Below, in pieces: positions 49,901-59,374 of a stretch of DNA of 64,000 bases; position 1 is the first letter of the stretch, and each line of letters starts with the position of its first letter. Location: the NCBI RefSeq assembly GCF_001667585.1, contig NZ_LZJZ01000109.1:1-64000 (forward strand). Direction: 5' to 3'. The notes under the pieces were generated by a model that worked only from the letters and a program-made list of their open reading frames with translations, was not told the origin of the DNA and did no database searches. Source of the DNA: Mycobacterium sp. E2733 (GTDB lineage Bacteria; Actinomycetota; Actinomycetes; Mycobacteriales; Mycobacteriaceae). The position numbers and the translations under genes were made by a program.

Positions 49901-52900
49901 CCGCAGCAGAGGATTCGACGCTTCGCATCGTGCATGTCGCGGCGCTGGAGGCCGGGACCACACCATCGATGCGGTCACTGTTGCGGTTGCAGCATCAGAT
50001 CCTTGGCGGAACACGGCGGCTCTTTCGCGCCGCGATCGCCGCTGAGCTCCGCAGTCCCATCTGGGTCGTGACTCGTGGCGCACAGCGAGTCGTCGACACG
50101 GATACCGTGGCACCGCATCAGAGCTGCCTTTGGGGATTCGGTCGCGCGGCGGCGCTGGAATTTCCGCACGTATGGGGTGGTCTTGCGGACCTGGCCGCAG
50201 GCACTGCCGAGGAATGGTCTGAGCTCGTCAACCGGATCACGACGCCGCCCGGCACCGCCGTCAGGGAAGACCAGCTCGCGCTGCGTGGTCAGGCGGTCTA
50301 CGTTCCCCGGTTGGTTCGGCGCACTGAGCCGCCGAGCGCCAAGTCGCTGCAACTACGCCACGATGCAACGTATTTGGTGACCGGCGGACTGGGTGCGATC
50401 GGGCTGGAGATCGCCGGATACCTGGCCGCACACGGCGCGAGGAATCTGGTGTTGACCAGCCGACGGGCGTCAAGTGACGCGGCGCAACAGCGCATCGATG
50501 CACTGGGCGAAAAGCACGGCTGCCAAATCCGTGTCGTCGCTGCCGATGTCGCTGATGCGCATGACGTCGCACGCCTGCTGGCAGGTGTGCAGGCGGAGCT
50601 GCCGCCGCTGGCCGGCATCGTCCACGCTGCGGGCGAGATCGGTATTGCCCCGCTGAGCGACCTGGAGGACGCCGAGGTCGATCGTGTCTTCGCCGGGAAG
50701 GTGTGGGGTGCTTGGCATTTGAGCGAAGCAGCGGCTGCCCTGAAGCTCGACTTCTTCATCAGCACGTCCTCGATCGCCTCGGTGTGGGGTGGATTCGGCC
50801 AGACCGCCTACGGTGCGGCGAACGCCTTCCTCGACGGGCTGGCCTGGCGCCTGCGCGAGCAGGGCATCCCCGGTTTAAGCGTCAATTTCGGCCCGTGGTC
50901 GGCGGGCATGGCCGACGCGGAATCTCGTGCGCGGCTGGATCAGCGCGGGGTCCGGACGTTGTCACCCGCCGACGCACTCGCGGGTCTGGCTGATGTCCTG
51001 GCGGCCGCTCCGTCGCATGGCCCCATACAGGGTGTCGTGGCACGCATCGACTGGGCGCGCTTCTTGCCGCTCTACCAGCAGGCGGGTAGGCGCGCGTTAT
51101 TGACGGAGTTGGAGTGTGAGGTGCCCGATCCTGAGCCCGCGGTGACGGCGGCCGGGAAGACTCGGTTGGTGGAGCGGCTCACCGGCGCCCCGGTGCAGCA
51201 GCGCAAGAAACTTCTCACCGACTACTTGCGTGACGCGGTAGCGGAGGTTACGCGCGTCGAAGCCGCGGAGATACGGGAGGACGCCGGGTTCTTCGACCTC
51301 GGCATGGATTCGCTGATGGCCGTCGAATTGCGGCGCCGCATCGAGCAAGGGGTGGGCAAGCAGATTCCGGCCACCCTGGCGATGGATCACCCGCGGTTGT
51401 CCGACGTGGCCGACTACCTGTTGGGGGACGTGCTCGAGCTCAGCGATCAGGCCAAGCCGACCCCACGGCCGGCATCATCGGTGACGACGCGCACGGATGA
51501 ACCGATCGCGGTCGTTGCGGTGTCGTGCCGTTTCCCCGGCGCGCCCAACCCGGAAGCCTTCTGGGAGCTGCTGTTTGAGGGTGTCGATGCGATCCGTGAG
51601 GTGCCGGAGGACCGATTCGACATCGATGAGTTCTACGACCCGGATCCGGAGACGCCGGGCAAGACCTACACGCGGTTCGGCGGGTTCCTCGACGAAATCG
51701 ACGGATTCGATCCCGAATTCTTCGGCATCTCGCCGCGCGAGGCCGTCTGGATCGAGCCGCAGCAGCGGCTGATGCTCGAAACCGTATGGGAGGGTCTCGA
51801 AAGGGCCGGGTACTCGCCGGCGGCGCTGCGGGGGAGCCGAACCGGCATCTTCGCCGGCGTGGCTGCCAACGAGTACGCGCATCTGCTGTCGTCGGAGTCG
51901 ATCGACAACATCGAGCCCTACTTCATCACCGGCAATGCGCTCAATGCCATCTCCGGTCGGGTTGCCTTCGCGCTGGGGCTCGAGGGGCCGGCCATGGCAG
52001 TCGATACCGCATGCAGCTCGGCCTTGGTGGCGGTCCATCAGGCCGTCCAGGCTTTGCGCTCCGGTGACTGCGACATGGCGTTGGCCGGCGGTGTGAACGT
52101 CTTGCTTTCTCCGGTAACGGTCATCGCCGCCTCTCGCGCGCGGATGCTTTCCCCCGTCGGGCGATGCAAGACGTTCGACGCCTCCGCCGACGGTTACGTG
52201 CGCAGCGAAGGCTGTGGAATCCTCGTACTCAAGAGGCTGGGCGACGCCGAGCGCGACGGCGACCGGATATGCGCGGTCATTTCCAGCAGCGCGGTGAACC
52301 AGGACGGGGCTTCCAGTGGCTTGACGGTGCCCAACGGTGGTGCGCAGCAACGGCTTATCGGAACCGCCCTGGCGCGCGCCGGTTGGGCCGGCGGTGACGT
52401 CGACTACCTCGAGGCGCATGGGACGGGCACCCCGCTGGGTGACCCGATCGAGGTGCAGGCGGCCGCGGCCGCCTACGGTGTCGGGCGTGATGCTGACCGA
52501 CCATTGCTGGTGGGGTCGGTGAAGACCAACATCGGTCACACCGAATCGGCTTCGGGCGCAGCAGGTTTGATCAAGGTCGTGTTGTCGTTGCAACACGGGG
52601 TCCTGCCGCAGAGTCTGCACTTCGAACGGCCCTCCCCGCACATACCGTGGGATTCGTTGCCCGTGCGGGTTGTCGATGAGGCCCTGCCGTGGCAGGCCAA
52701 TGGCAGGCCCCGGCGCGCCGGTGTGAGCTCCTTCGGATTCACCGGCACCAACGCGCACGTGCTGGTCGAGGAGGCCCCAGCGCGAGCTGTACCCGCCGAC
52801 GAGGAGCTCGCCGACGACGTCGCGACCAACTCGGCATCGGAAGCTCAGGCTGACCAGGTGAGGGTGCTGGCACTGTCCGCGCGATCACCGGAAGCACTGG

Positions 52901-55900
52901 TGGCATTGGCGCGGCGTTACGAGGCCTGGCTCGGCGCCCACCCGGATGTGGACCTCTCCGAGGTATGCCTCACCGCCGGAACGGGCCGTTCACACTTCGA
53001 GCATCGCGCCGCGCTGGTCGTGCATTCGCTTGAGGCTGCGCGCGAGGCCCTGGTCGAACTGGCCGACAACCGGCTGCGACCCGGTGTCGTTCATGGCGAG
53101 CACACGCACCACCCGACGACGGCATGGTTGTTCACCGGCCAGGGCAGCCAGTATCCGGGGATGGCCCGTGAGTTGTTCCACACCGAGCCTGTTTTCGCCG
53201 AAACCGTCACATGTTGTGCGGACGCGGTCAGGGACATACTGCCGCATCCGTTGCTTGAGGTGCTGTTCGCCACCGATCGCGAAACCGGCGGCGAAGCCGG
53301 AGCAAGGTTGCGGCACACGTCGTATGCGCAGCCGGCGCTTTTCGCGGTCGAGATGGGCCTGGCCCGGCTGTGGCAGTCCTGGGGGATCGAACCCGATGTG
53401 GTGCTGGGGCACAGCGTGGGCCAATACGCGGCGGCATGTGTGGCAGGCGTGTTCAGTCTCGAGGACGGCGCCCGGCTGATCGCCGAGCGTGGCCGGATGT
53501 TCGGCAGCCTGCCCGAAGGTGGGCGGATGGTGGCGGTGTTCGCCGATCCCAAGCGCGTCGAGGAGGTGGCCGGCGAATCCCCGCGGGTGTCGGTCGCCGC
53601 CTACAACGGACCCAACACCGTGCTTTCGGGTCCGGGTGAAGATCTGGAACCGATCGTCGACACGTTCGGCGAGCAGGGGATCCGCTGCACCTGGCTGCAG
53701 ACGAGCCACGCCTTCCACTCGGAACTGCTGGATCCGGTGCTTGATGAATTTGAGTCGTACGCAGCGCAATTGCAGTTTGCCGCCCCGAGGATGCCGCTGG
53801 TCTGCAACCGCACCGGCGCCGTGCTCACCGCCCAAACGCCGCTCGACGCTCAATACTGGCGCCGGCATTCCCGGCAGCCGGTACAGTTCGCCGAGAGCGT
53901 GCGCACGGTGGCGGCGCTGGGCTGCTCGGTGTTGATGGAGATCGGCCCGCAGCCCGTGCTGACCGGGGCGGCGGTGCAGGTCTGGCCGGAGCATTTGGCC
54001 GCGCCGCGGGCGATCGTCTCGCTACGTAAGGGCGTCGGCGACCGGCGCCAGATCGCCGACGCCCTGGCCGCAGCCTACGTCGGTGGCCATCTTCCCAATT
54101 TCGCTGCGGTGCATGGTCAGCCGTATCGCAAACTGGAATTGCCCACCTATCCGTTCCAGCGCCGCCGGTTCTGGCCCAAGACAGCGGGCATCTCGGTCGA
54201 CGGTCCGTCGGTATCCGGAATCCTTGGTAACGCGAAAGACCTCGCCTCTGGGGATTCCGTCTACACCAGCAGGTTGTCCGTCAAATCGCAGCCGTGGCTG
54301 TCCGACCACGTCATCTATGGCACCGTCGTCGTCCCCGGAGCGACGTACGCAGCGATGGCGCTGGCCGCGGTCGGCGCACCGGCGCGAGTAAAGGACGTCT
54401 TCTTCTACGAGCCGATCATCCTGCCCGAGAAGACTTCTCGCGAGGTACAGCTGACCCTTCATCCGCTGCAGGACGGCGGTGAATCCAAGTTCCAAGTGCA
54501 CAGTCGCCCGTATGGTGAACGTGGCGCCGAGTGGTCCTTGAACGCTGAAGGCAGCGTCGTGACCGGCGTCGCCGACAGCACTGACGGACCTGTGTCCGAG
54601 CAGGCGGCTCCGCTCGACGAAGCGATCGAACGACTGAACCGCATGCGTCCGCAGGAGTTGTTCGAGACCTTCGCCGACTTGGAGTTGGCATGGGGGCCGA
54701 CCTGGTCCGGTTCCCTGAAGTCACTGTGGCTCGGTGAGGGTGAGGCGATCGGCGACATCGTCGTTGGTGAAGAACTCGCCGAACACCTTGGGACCGAACC
54801 GATGCATCCGGTGCTGATGGACTTGTGCACCGGAGTCGCCTTCCCGGCGTTCCCGGCACTTCTCGCAGCCGAACAGGGCATCAACGACCTGTTCTTGCCG
54901 CTGCGGTACGGGCAGGTGACGCTGCGGGAGAAGATGCCTCGGCGGTTCTACTGCCGCGCGAGGTGGCACGAGAGCGCGCTCGACAGCGAAACCCAGGTCT
55001 TCGATCTCGATTACGTCGATCGGGATGGCCGTCACCTGGGCGGAATTCGCGAGTTCACGGTCAAGCGGGCACCTCGCGAGGCGCTGCTTCGTGGCCTCGG
55101 CGGCGATGCCAGCCGGCTGCTTTACACCCTTGGCTGGCACGAGGTTCCGCCGCCTGCGCCGACTGAGGGTACCGCGAACGGAACCTGGCTGATCGGCGGA
55201 TTCGACGAACTGGCCGCCAACGTGCCGGGCTGCATCCCGTTCGACCGGACCACCGATCCGGAGCTCTTAGGGCAGTTACTCACACAGGCCCACGAGCGTG
55301 GAGTGCCCGTCTCCGGCGTCGTGTGGCGCAGCACCGGACCGAATGGTGAAGAGTCGAGCACCGGCGCCGCTGCACGCGTCGAGACCGAAATCGCCAACCT
55401 GCTCAGCGGCGTGCACGCCGCGCAAGGCGGCGACGTGAAACTGCCTAACGGACTGTGGATCGTCACCGAGCGGGCGGTAGCCACCGAGTCCGGCGAACCG
55501 GTCGACCCGGTGCAGGCGGCGCTGTGGGGATTCGGGCGCACCACGATGAACGAGGAACCGGCGCTGCGCTGCAAGCTGGTCGATTGCGACGGATCGCGGG
55601 AGGCGGCTGCGGTGCTGGCCGGCCTGTTGACCAGCCCGCTCGACGAACCGGAAATCGCGCTGCGACAAGGAAAACTGCTGGCCTCCCGGCTGTTGCCATG
55701 GGCGCGCAGCGGTCATTTGACGGTGCCGCGTTCAACCGACTACGTCCTTGCACCCACCGAACGCGGTGCGATCGACAACCTGCGGCTGACCGAGGCGGAC
55801 GTGCCGCCGCCGGACGAGGGCTACGTGCAGGTCCGGGTGGAGGCTGCGGGCCTCAACTTCCGCGATGTGCTCAATGTGCTGGGCCTCTACCCGGGCGACC

Positions 55901-57819
55901 CGGGGCCGATCGGCGGTGACTTCGCGGGCATCGTCACGCAGTTGGGTAGCGGCGTAAGCGGACTCGAGGTGGGCCAACGCGTCTACGGCTTCATGCAGGG
56001 TGCTTTCTCCAGCCGGTTCAACGTGCCGGCCCAGTTGTTGGCGCCGATTCCGGACGGAGTGGGTGCGGTCGCCGCGGCCACGATTCCCGCCGCCGCGCTG
56101 ACGGTCCGACTCGCGTTCGACTGGTCGCAGCTGAAGCCCGGTGACCGGGTGCTCATCCACGCCGCCAGCGGCGGTGTCGGGCTGGCTGCCATCCAACTGG
56201 CCCAGCAGCACGGCGCCGTCGTCTTCGCCACCGCCAGCACCTACAAGCGCGCGACGCTGCGCAAAATGGGTGTGGAGTACGTCTACGACTCGCGCACAAC
56301 GGATTTCGCTGACCAGATCCTCGCGGACACCGGAGGCGCAGGCGTCGACGTGGTGCTCAACAGCCTGACCAATGAGGGCTTCATCGAAGCGACCGTGCGG
56401 GCCACTGCCCGCAACGGCCGGTTCGCCGAGATCGCCAAGCGCGACATCTGGACCCCTGAACAGATGGCGGAGGCCCGTCCCGACATCGCCTATGAAATTG
56501 TCGCGCTGGACACGGTGACCTTCCAAGAGCCCGAGCGTATCCGCGGGTTGCTGACCGAGGTGTCGGACGGATTGGCCAAGGGCGACTGGACGCCGCTGCC
56601 CGCCGAGATCTACCCGGTGACCGAGGCGAGGACCGCGTTCCGCCGCATGCAGCAAGCCCGGCACATCGGGAAGATCGTGCTGCAGATGCCGAATCCACTT
56701 CAGCCCCGCGCCGATCGGAGCTATCTGATCACAGGCGGACTCGGTGCCATCGGTCTGCACACGGCGTCGTACCTGGCCCAGCTCGGTGCCGGTTACCTCG
56801 TGCTCACCAGCCGGCGAGCGCCCGATGCGGACGCACAACGGCTGATTGAGGAGATCGCCGAGCGCTACAAGTGCCGCGTCCACGTCTTCGCGGCCGATGT
56901 CGGCGACGAGTCCGAGGTTGCGAAGCTGCTGGAGCGGATCCGCGCGGAGTTGCCGCCGCTCGCCGGGGTGGTGCATCTGGCCGGCGTGCTCGATGATGCG
57001 CTACTGGCCCAGCAGAACGTGGAGAGATTCCGAAAAGCGTTGATGGCCAAGGCTTTCGGCGCCAGACATTTGGACCGCTTGACGAAGGACCACGATCTGG
57101 ACTTCTTCGTGGTGTCATCCTCGGTGTCCAGCTTGTTCGGTTCACCCGGTCAGTCCAACTATGCGACGGCCAACGCGTTTCTCGACGGGCTGGTCGCGCG
57201 GAGACGCGCGCAAGGCCTGCCGGCCACCGGTATCAACTTCGGTCCCTGGGCCCAGGGCGGCATGGCGTCTTCGGAGGCCGCGACCGCCAATATCAGTGCC
57301 CAGGGCCTGATTCCGCTGGAACCGTCGGCCGCGCTCGCCGCCCTCGCCGAGGTCGTCGCCAATGGAACCGGCCAGGCCACCGTCATCAAGGCCAATTGGC
57401 AACGTGCCGCGAAGGTGCTGGGGAGTTCGCGTCCACCGCTCCTCGACCTCGTCTTGCCTAGCGCCATCGGAGAGGTCGCGGGCGACAGTGAGTTGCTCAA
57501 GCAGCTGATGGAGATACCGGTGCCGCAGCGCGCCGGCTTCGTGACCGAATTCCTTCAGCGCGAGGTCCAGAACTTCCTGCGGTTGGCGCAACCGCCGGCC
57601 GCGAGCAGTCGGTTCCTGGATCTGGGCACGGATTCGCTGATGGCGATCGAACTGCGCAACCGGCTGCACAGTCAGTTCGGCGGCAAGTTCACGATCAACG
57701 CAACGGCGGTGTTCGACTATCCGACCATCGGAGGGCTCGCCGAATATCTGGTGGGTCAGCTGCCCGATGCGGAGTCGGAGTCGAACCCGGAATCGGTTGC
57801 GGCGCCGAAGCCGGATTGA
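46912..57819 (+). CDS. Bimodular type I polyketide synthase (TPP/phleic-acid type)
   Basis: A 3,635-residue Pks. Module 1: KS (about 14-435, Cys184, His319), AT (545-850, Ser640 in GHSVG), KR (1155-1340), ACP (Ser1467). Module 2: KS (1532-1945, Cys1701), AT (2070-2380, Ser2168), DH (about 2449-2730, His2466, Asp2637), ER (2945-3260), KR (3265-3450), ACP (Ser3575). There is no loading domain and no thioesterase. Both ATs have HAFH (738-741, 2266-2269), the malonyl-CoA signature, so unbranched chains are expected. Module 1 has no room for a DH between AT and KR. ATG 46912 is set by AAGGAGG 8 nt upstream; the frame is open to 46708. Divergent papA3-mmpL10-hydrolase-fadD supports a role in trehalose polyphleate synthesis. 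Confidence 0.93.
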   Translation: MASAEGLKEPSSGFAVIGYAARFPGAADADEFWDVLRQGRDAIAEVPQDRWDVDEFFDPEPGAPGKVVTRRAGFVDDVTGFDAPFFGMSAREVRLMDPQHRILLEMAWRAVEHSGIAPTALANTNTGVFVGLATHDYLGMASDELTYPEIEAYMAIGTSNAAAAGRISYRLGLQGPAVAVDTACSSSLVAIHQACQALRLGECDLALAGGANVLLTPATMITFSSAQMLAPDGRCKTFDAAADGYVRGEGCGVIVIKRLEDAIRDGDRIRAVIRGSAINQDGASGGLTVPNGVAQQRVIADALKRADLEPRDVRYLEAHGTGTSLGDPIEAQAAGAVLGAGREPGQPLLMGSVKTNIGHLEAAAGIAGVIKVILSLENELLPQHLHFRNPSPHIPWDRLPVQVVKEATAWERNGQPRIAGISSFGFAGTNAHVILEEAPEQAAPSAPVPVERPGDRRFSILPLSARTPAALVRLADQYRSWLSANPEATLADVCFTAGAGRAHLEQRAALVVNSRESAMELLGALADDRPAPGLFRGECHDAPKTAWLFTGQGSQYPGMARELFDTEPVFAETLNRCAAAVADVVEKPLLDVIFDLNSSDGEATLQQTSYAQPALFAVEMGLARLWQSWGFEPDVVLGHSVGQYSAACVAGVFGLEDGALLIAERGRLFGSLTAGGRMAAIFTAAERVEHLTDEFPSLSVAAYNGANTVLSGPGVDLEQAVARLTATGVRCDWLNTSHAFHSALLDPILDEFESYAGRFDFKAPQRILIDNRSGAALGRSVKLDGAYWRRHARQPVEFAKSVGTLAALHCKVLLEVGPRPVLTAAALAAWPDPATAPRAIASLRRNTADHRQITEAIADAYVSGHLPDFDALRQPHAQKLDLPTYPFERRQYWFRDNRADSGNGSRDHAGQRAQHNQQRTTRSIANDRYEIRWDKSPAPLSRADGAEGSTWIVVGDDADAVQPLADVLLGHNHQHRVVGLPMSDAEQDRLADAFRAAAAEDSTLRIVHVAALEAGTTPSMRSLLRLQHQILGGTRRLFRAAIAAELRSPIWVVTRGAQRVVDTDTVAPHQSCLWGFGRAAALEFPHVWGGLADLAAGTAEEWSELVNRITTPPGTAVREDQLALRGQAVYVPRLVRRTEPPSAKSLQLRHDATYLVTGGLGAIGLEIAGYLAAHGARNLVLTSRRASSDAAQQRIDALGEKHGCQIRVVAADVADAHDVARLLAGVQAELPPLAGIVHAAGEIGIAPLSDLEDAEVDRVFAGKVWGAWHLSEAAAALKLDFFISTSSIASVWGGFGQTAYGAANAFLDGLAWRLREQGIPGLSVNFGPWSAGMADAESRARLDQRGVRTLSPADALAGLADVLAAAPSHGPIQGVVARIDWARFLPLYQQAGRRALLTELECEVPDPEPAVTAAGKTRLVERLTGAPVQQRKKLLTDYLRDAVAEVTRVEAAEIREDAGFFDLGMDSLMAVELRRRIEQGVGKQIPATLAMDHPRLSDVADYLLGDVLELSDQAKPTPRPASSVTTRTDEPIAVVAVSCRFPGAPNPEAFWELLFEGVDAIREVPEDRFDIDEFYDPDPETPGKTYTRFGGFLDEIDGFDPEFFGISPREAVWIEPQQRLMLETVWEGLERAGYSPAALRGSRTGIFAGVAANEYAHLLSSESIDNIEPYFITGNALNAISGRVAFALGLEGPAMAVDTACSSALVAVHQAVQALRSGDCDMALAGGVNVLLSPVTVIAASRARMLSPVGRCKTFDASADGYVRSEGCGILVLKRLGDAERDGDRICAVISSSAVNQDGASSGLTVPNGGAQQRLIGTALARAGWAGGDVDYLEAHGTGTPLGDPIEVQAAAAAYGVGRDADRPLLVGSVKTNIGHTESASGAAGLIKVVLSLQHGVLPQSLHFERPSPHIPWDSLPVRVVDEALPWQANGRPRRAGVSSFGFTGTNAHVLVEEAPARAVPADEELADDVATNSASEAQADQVRVLALSARSPEALVALARRYEAWLGAHPDVDLSEVCLTAGTGRSHFEHRAALVVHSLEAAREALVELADNRLRPGVVHGEHTHHPTTAWLFTGQGSQYPGMARELFHTEPVFAETVTCCADAVRDILPHPLLEVLFATDRETGGEAGARLRHTSYAQPALFAVEMGLARLWQSWGIEPDVVLGHSVGQYAAACVAGVFSLEDGARLIAERGRMFGSLPEGGRMVAVFADPKRVEEVAGESPRVSVAAYNGPNTVLSGPGEDLEPIVDTFGEQGIRCTWLQTSHAFHSELLDPVLDEFESYAAQLQFAAPRMPLVCNRTGAVLTAQTPLDAQYWRRHSRQPVQFAESVRTVAALGCSVLMEIGPQPVLTGAAVQVWPEHLAAPRAIVSLRKGVGDRRQIADALAAAYVGGHLPNFAAVHGQPYRKLELPTYPFQRRRFWPKTAGISVDGPSVSGILGNAKDLASGDSVYTSRLSVKSQPWLSDHVIYGTVVVPGATYAAMALAAVGAPARVKDVFFYEPIILPEKTSREVQLTLHPLQDGGESKFQVHSRPYGERGAEWSLNAEGSVVTGVADSTDGPVSEQAAPLDEAIERLNRMRPQELFETFADLELAWGPTWSGSLKSLWLGEGEAIGDIVVGEELAEHLGTEPMHPVLMDLCTGVAFPAFPALLAAEQGINDLFLPLRYGQVTLREKMPRRFYCRARWHESALDSETQVFDLDYVDRDGRHLGGIREFTVKRAPREALLRGLGGDASRLLYTLGWHEVPPPAPTEGTANGTWLIGGFDELAANVPGCIPFDRTTDPELLGQLLTQAHERGVPVSGVVWRSTGPNGEESSTGAAARVETEIANLLSGVHAAQGGDVKLPNGLWIVTERAVATESGEPVDPVQAALWGFGRTTMNEEPALRCKLVDCDGSREAAAVLAGLLTSPLDEPEIALRQGKLLASRLLPWARSGHLTVPRSTDYVLAPTERGAIDNLRLTEADVPPPDEGYVQVRVEAAGLNFRDVLNVLGLYPGDPGPIGGDFAGIVTQLGSGVSGLEVGQRVYGFMQGAFSSRFNVPAQLLAPIPDGVGAVAAATIPAAALTVRLAFDWSQLKPGDRVLIHAASGGVGLAAIQLAQQHGAVVFATASTYKRATLRKMGVEYVYDSRTTDFADQILADTGGAGVDVVLNSLTNEGFIEATVRATARNGRFAEIAKRDIWTPEQMAEARPDIAYEIVALDTVTFQEPERIRGLLTEVSDGLAKGDWTPLPAEIYPVTEARTAFRRMQQARHIGKIVLQMPNPLQPRADRSYLITGGLGAIGLHTASYLAQLGAGYLVLTSRRAPDADAQRLIEEIAERYKCRVHVFAADVGDESEVAKLLERIRAELPPLAGVVHLAGVLDDALLAQQNVERFRKALMAKAFGARHLDRLTKDHDLDFFVVSSSVSSLFGSPGQSNYATANAFLDGLVARRRAQGLPATGINFGPWAQGGMASSEAATANISAQGLIPLEPSAALAALAEVVANGTGQATVIKANWQRAAKVLGSSRPPLLDLVLPSAIGEVAGDSELLKQLMEIPVPQRAGFVTEFLQREVQNFLRLAQPPAASSRFLDLGTDSLMAIELRNRLHSQFGGKFTINATAVFDYPTIGGLAEYLVGQLPDAESESNPESVAAPKPD

Positions 57820-57834
57820 TGTGCGGCGCTCGCG

Positions 57835-58257
57835 TCAGTCGCTGATATCGAAACCGGCAACGACCTTGGTCGGGCGCACCCGCACCACCAGTTCGCCGGG
57901 CGCGGAGTTGCGGCGGCCGAACTCCTCGGCGCGATCGGCGCCCATATACCTGGCGCCGGTTCGGGTGGCGACGTCGAGTACGTCGGCCGGGTCCTCACTC
58001 ACCGTGGCCACGCCCTGCACCTGAACGAACGAATACGGCGGATGGGGATCGTCGACGCAGATCACCACTCGCGGATCACGTTCCAGGGCACGGCCTTTCG
58101 ACGTGTTGCGGCCGGTGTTGAACACTAGTTGGTCCCCGTCGACCACGAACCACACCGGGGCGACCAGCGGCCGGCCGTCTGCGGCGACGTAACCGAGCAT
58201 CCCGGTGCGGGTGCCGGTCGACAGGAACTCGACGACTCTGTCGGAGAGCTCTGTCAT
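57835..58257 (-). CDS. PPOX-class F420-dependent oxidoreductase-like protein
   Basis: A 140-residue split-barrel protein of the pyridoxamine-phosphate-oxidase-like (FDOR-B) class. Family features are GMLGYVAADGRPLVAPVWFV, LVFNTGRNTSKGRALERDPR and VVICVDDPHPPYSFVQVQG. Members such as Rv1155 bind F420. The substrate is unknown. ATG 58257 lies 3 nt after the stop of the FadE gene, so it is the last gene of a FadE-FadE-PPOX operon. It converges on pks with 15 bp between stops. Confidence 0.85.
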   Translation of the reverse strand: MTELSDRVVEFLSTGTRTGMLGYVAADGRPLVAPVWFVVDGDQLVFNTGRNTSKGRALERDPRVVICVDDPHPPYSFVQVQGVATVSEDPADVLDVATRTGARYMGADRAEEFGRRNSAPGELVVRVRPTKVVAGFDISD

Positions 58258-58260
58258 TCG

Positions 58261-59367
58261 CTAGAGACGGACCAAGTCATAGTCGCCGATATGGTCGACG
58301 AGATTGTGCAGGTGTTCGCCTGAAGTGCCCAGCGTGTGCTCGATGGCGGTGAGCCGGGCCGCATAGTGGGCGATCGGATATTCGGCGGTCACACCGATTC
58401 CGCCGTGCAGCTGGATCGATTCCTGTGCGATGTGCCTGCCTGAGCGGCCGATCTGCAGCTTGGCGCGCGAGGCGATCACCGGGTCGAGGTTGCCGTCGGC
58501 GATCGACATCGACGCGTAGAGGCTCATGCTGCGCGCCAGTTCCAGCGACACGTACATGTCGGCCGCCCGCTGGGTGAGCGCCTGGAACTTGTTGAGCGTG
58601 ACGCCGAACTGCTTGCGGGTCTTCAGGTAATCGGTGGTCAGCCGCAGTGCTTCCTCCATCGCCCCGACCGCTTCGGCGCACAGCGCCGACTGGATGCGGA
58701 TGACGGCGTCGCGGATCGCCTGCGATGCGTCCGCCGCTTCGCCCAGGGGTTCGGCCGTGGTGGCGTCCAAGTCGACCTGCGCGCCGCGTTGTCCGTCGAA
58801 GGTCCGGTACGGGTGACGCGTGACCGCACCGGTCTCGACCAGGAACAGGCCGGTGCCGCCGTCCGGCAGGGCGGCGCTGACCACCAGCGTGTCGGCGCAG
58901 TCACCTGCGAGCACCGGATTCTTTCGTCCGCTCAGTGTCCATGAATCGCCTTGCTGCACAGCCTTGGTGCCCACGTCCGCGCCCGGCTTGCGGTGGCCCG
59001 GTTCCAGGTGGGCGAAGGCAAGCAGCCGCTGGCCGGCCGCCACGTCGTCGAGCTGTTCTTTCTGGGCGTCGGTGCCCAACTCGGCGATCAGCGCGCCCGG
59101 CGCCAGCGCGGCGTGCAGGATAGGTTCGGGGGCCAACCGGCGGCCGGCCTCGGCCAGCACGACCATGATCTCGATCTGGCCCGCCTCCTCCGGTTCGAAG
59201 CCGAGGCCGAGGATTCCGGTGTCGGCGAGCTGGCTCCACACCTCGCGGCTCCAGCCCAGGTCGGAGCCGATGACCTTGTTGCGGCTCTCCGGGTCGTAGC
59301 TGCGCGAAAGCAGCTCGCGGGTGGTGTCGCGAAGCAGGGTCTGCTCGTCGGTCAACTGAAAGTCCAT
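58261..59367 (-). CDS. Acyl-CoA dehydrogenase (FadE), probable second subunit of a heteromer
   Basis: A 368-residue FadE beginning MDFQLTDEQTLLRDTTRELL. FAD-binding elements are weak in the middle domain, but the C-terminal helical domain has QESIQLHGGIGVTAEYPIAH. It starts 7 bp after the stop of another fadE on the same strand. Actinobacterial FadE pairs often form alpha2beta2 enzymes with only one FAD site per pair, in steroid or branched-acyl catabolism, and this pair fits that pattern. The exact substrate is unknown. Confidence 0.87.
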   Translation of the reverse strand: MDFQLTDEQTLLRDTTRELLSRSYDPESRNKVIGSDLGWSREVWSQLADTGILGLGFEPEEAGQIEIMVVLAEAGRRLAPEPILHAALAPGALIAELGTDAQKEQLDDVAAGQRLLAFAHLEPGHRKPGADVGTKAVQQGDSWTLSGRKNPVLAGDCADTLVVSAALPDGGTGLFLVETGAVTRHPYRTFDGQRGAQVDLDATTAEPLGEAADASQAIRDAVIRIQSALCAEAVGAMEEALRLTTDYLKTRKQFGVTLNKFQALTQRAADMYVSLELARSMSLYASMSIADGNLDPVIASRAKLQIGRSGRHIAQESIQLHGGIGVTAEYPIAHYAARLTAIEHTLGTSGEHLHNLVDHIGDYDLVRL

Positions 59368-59374
59368 GGCTGCC

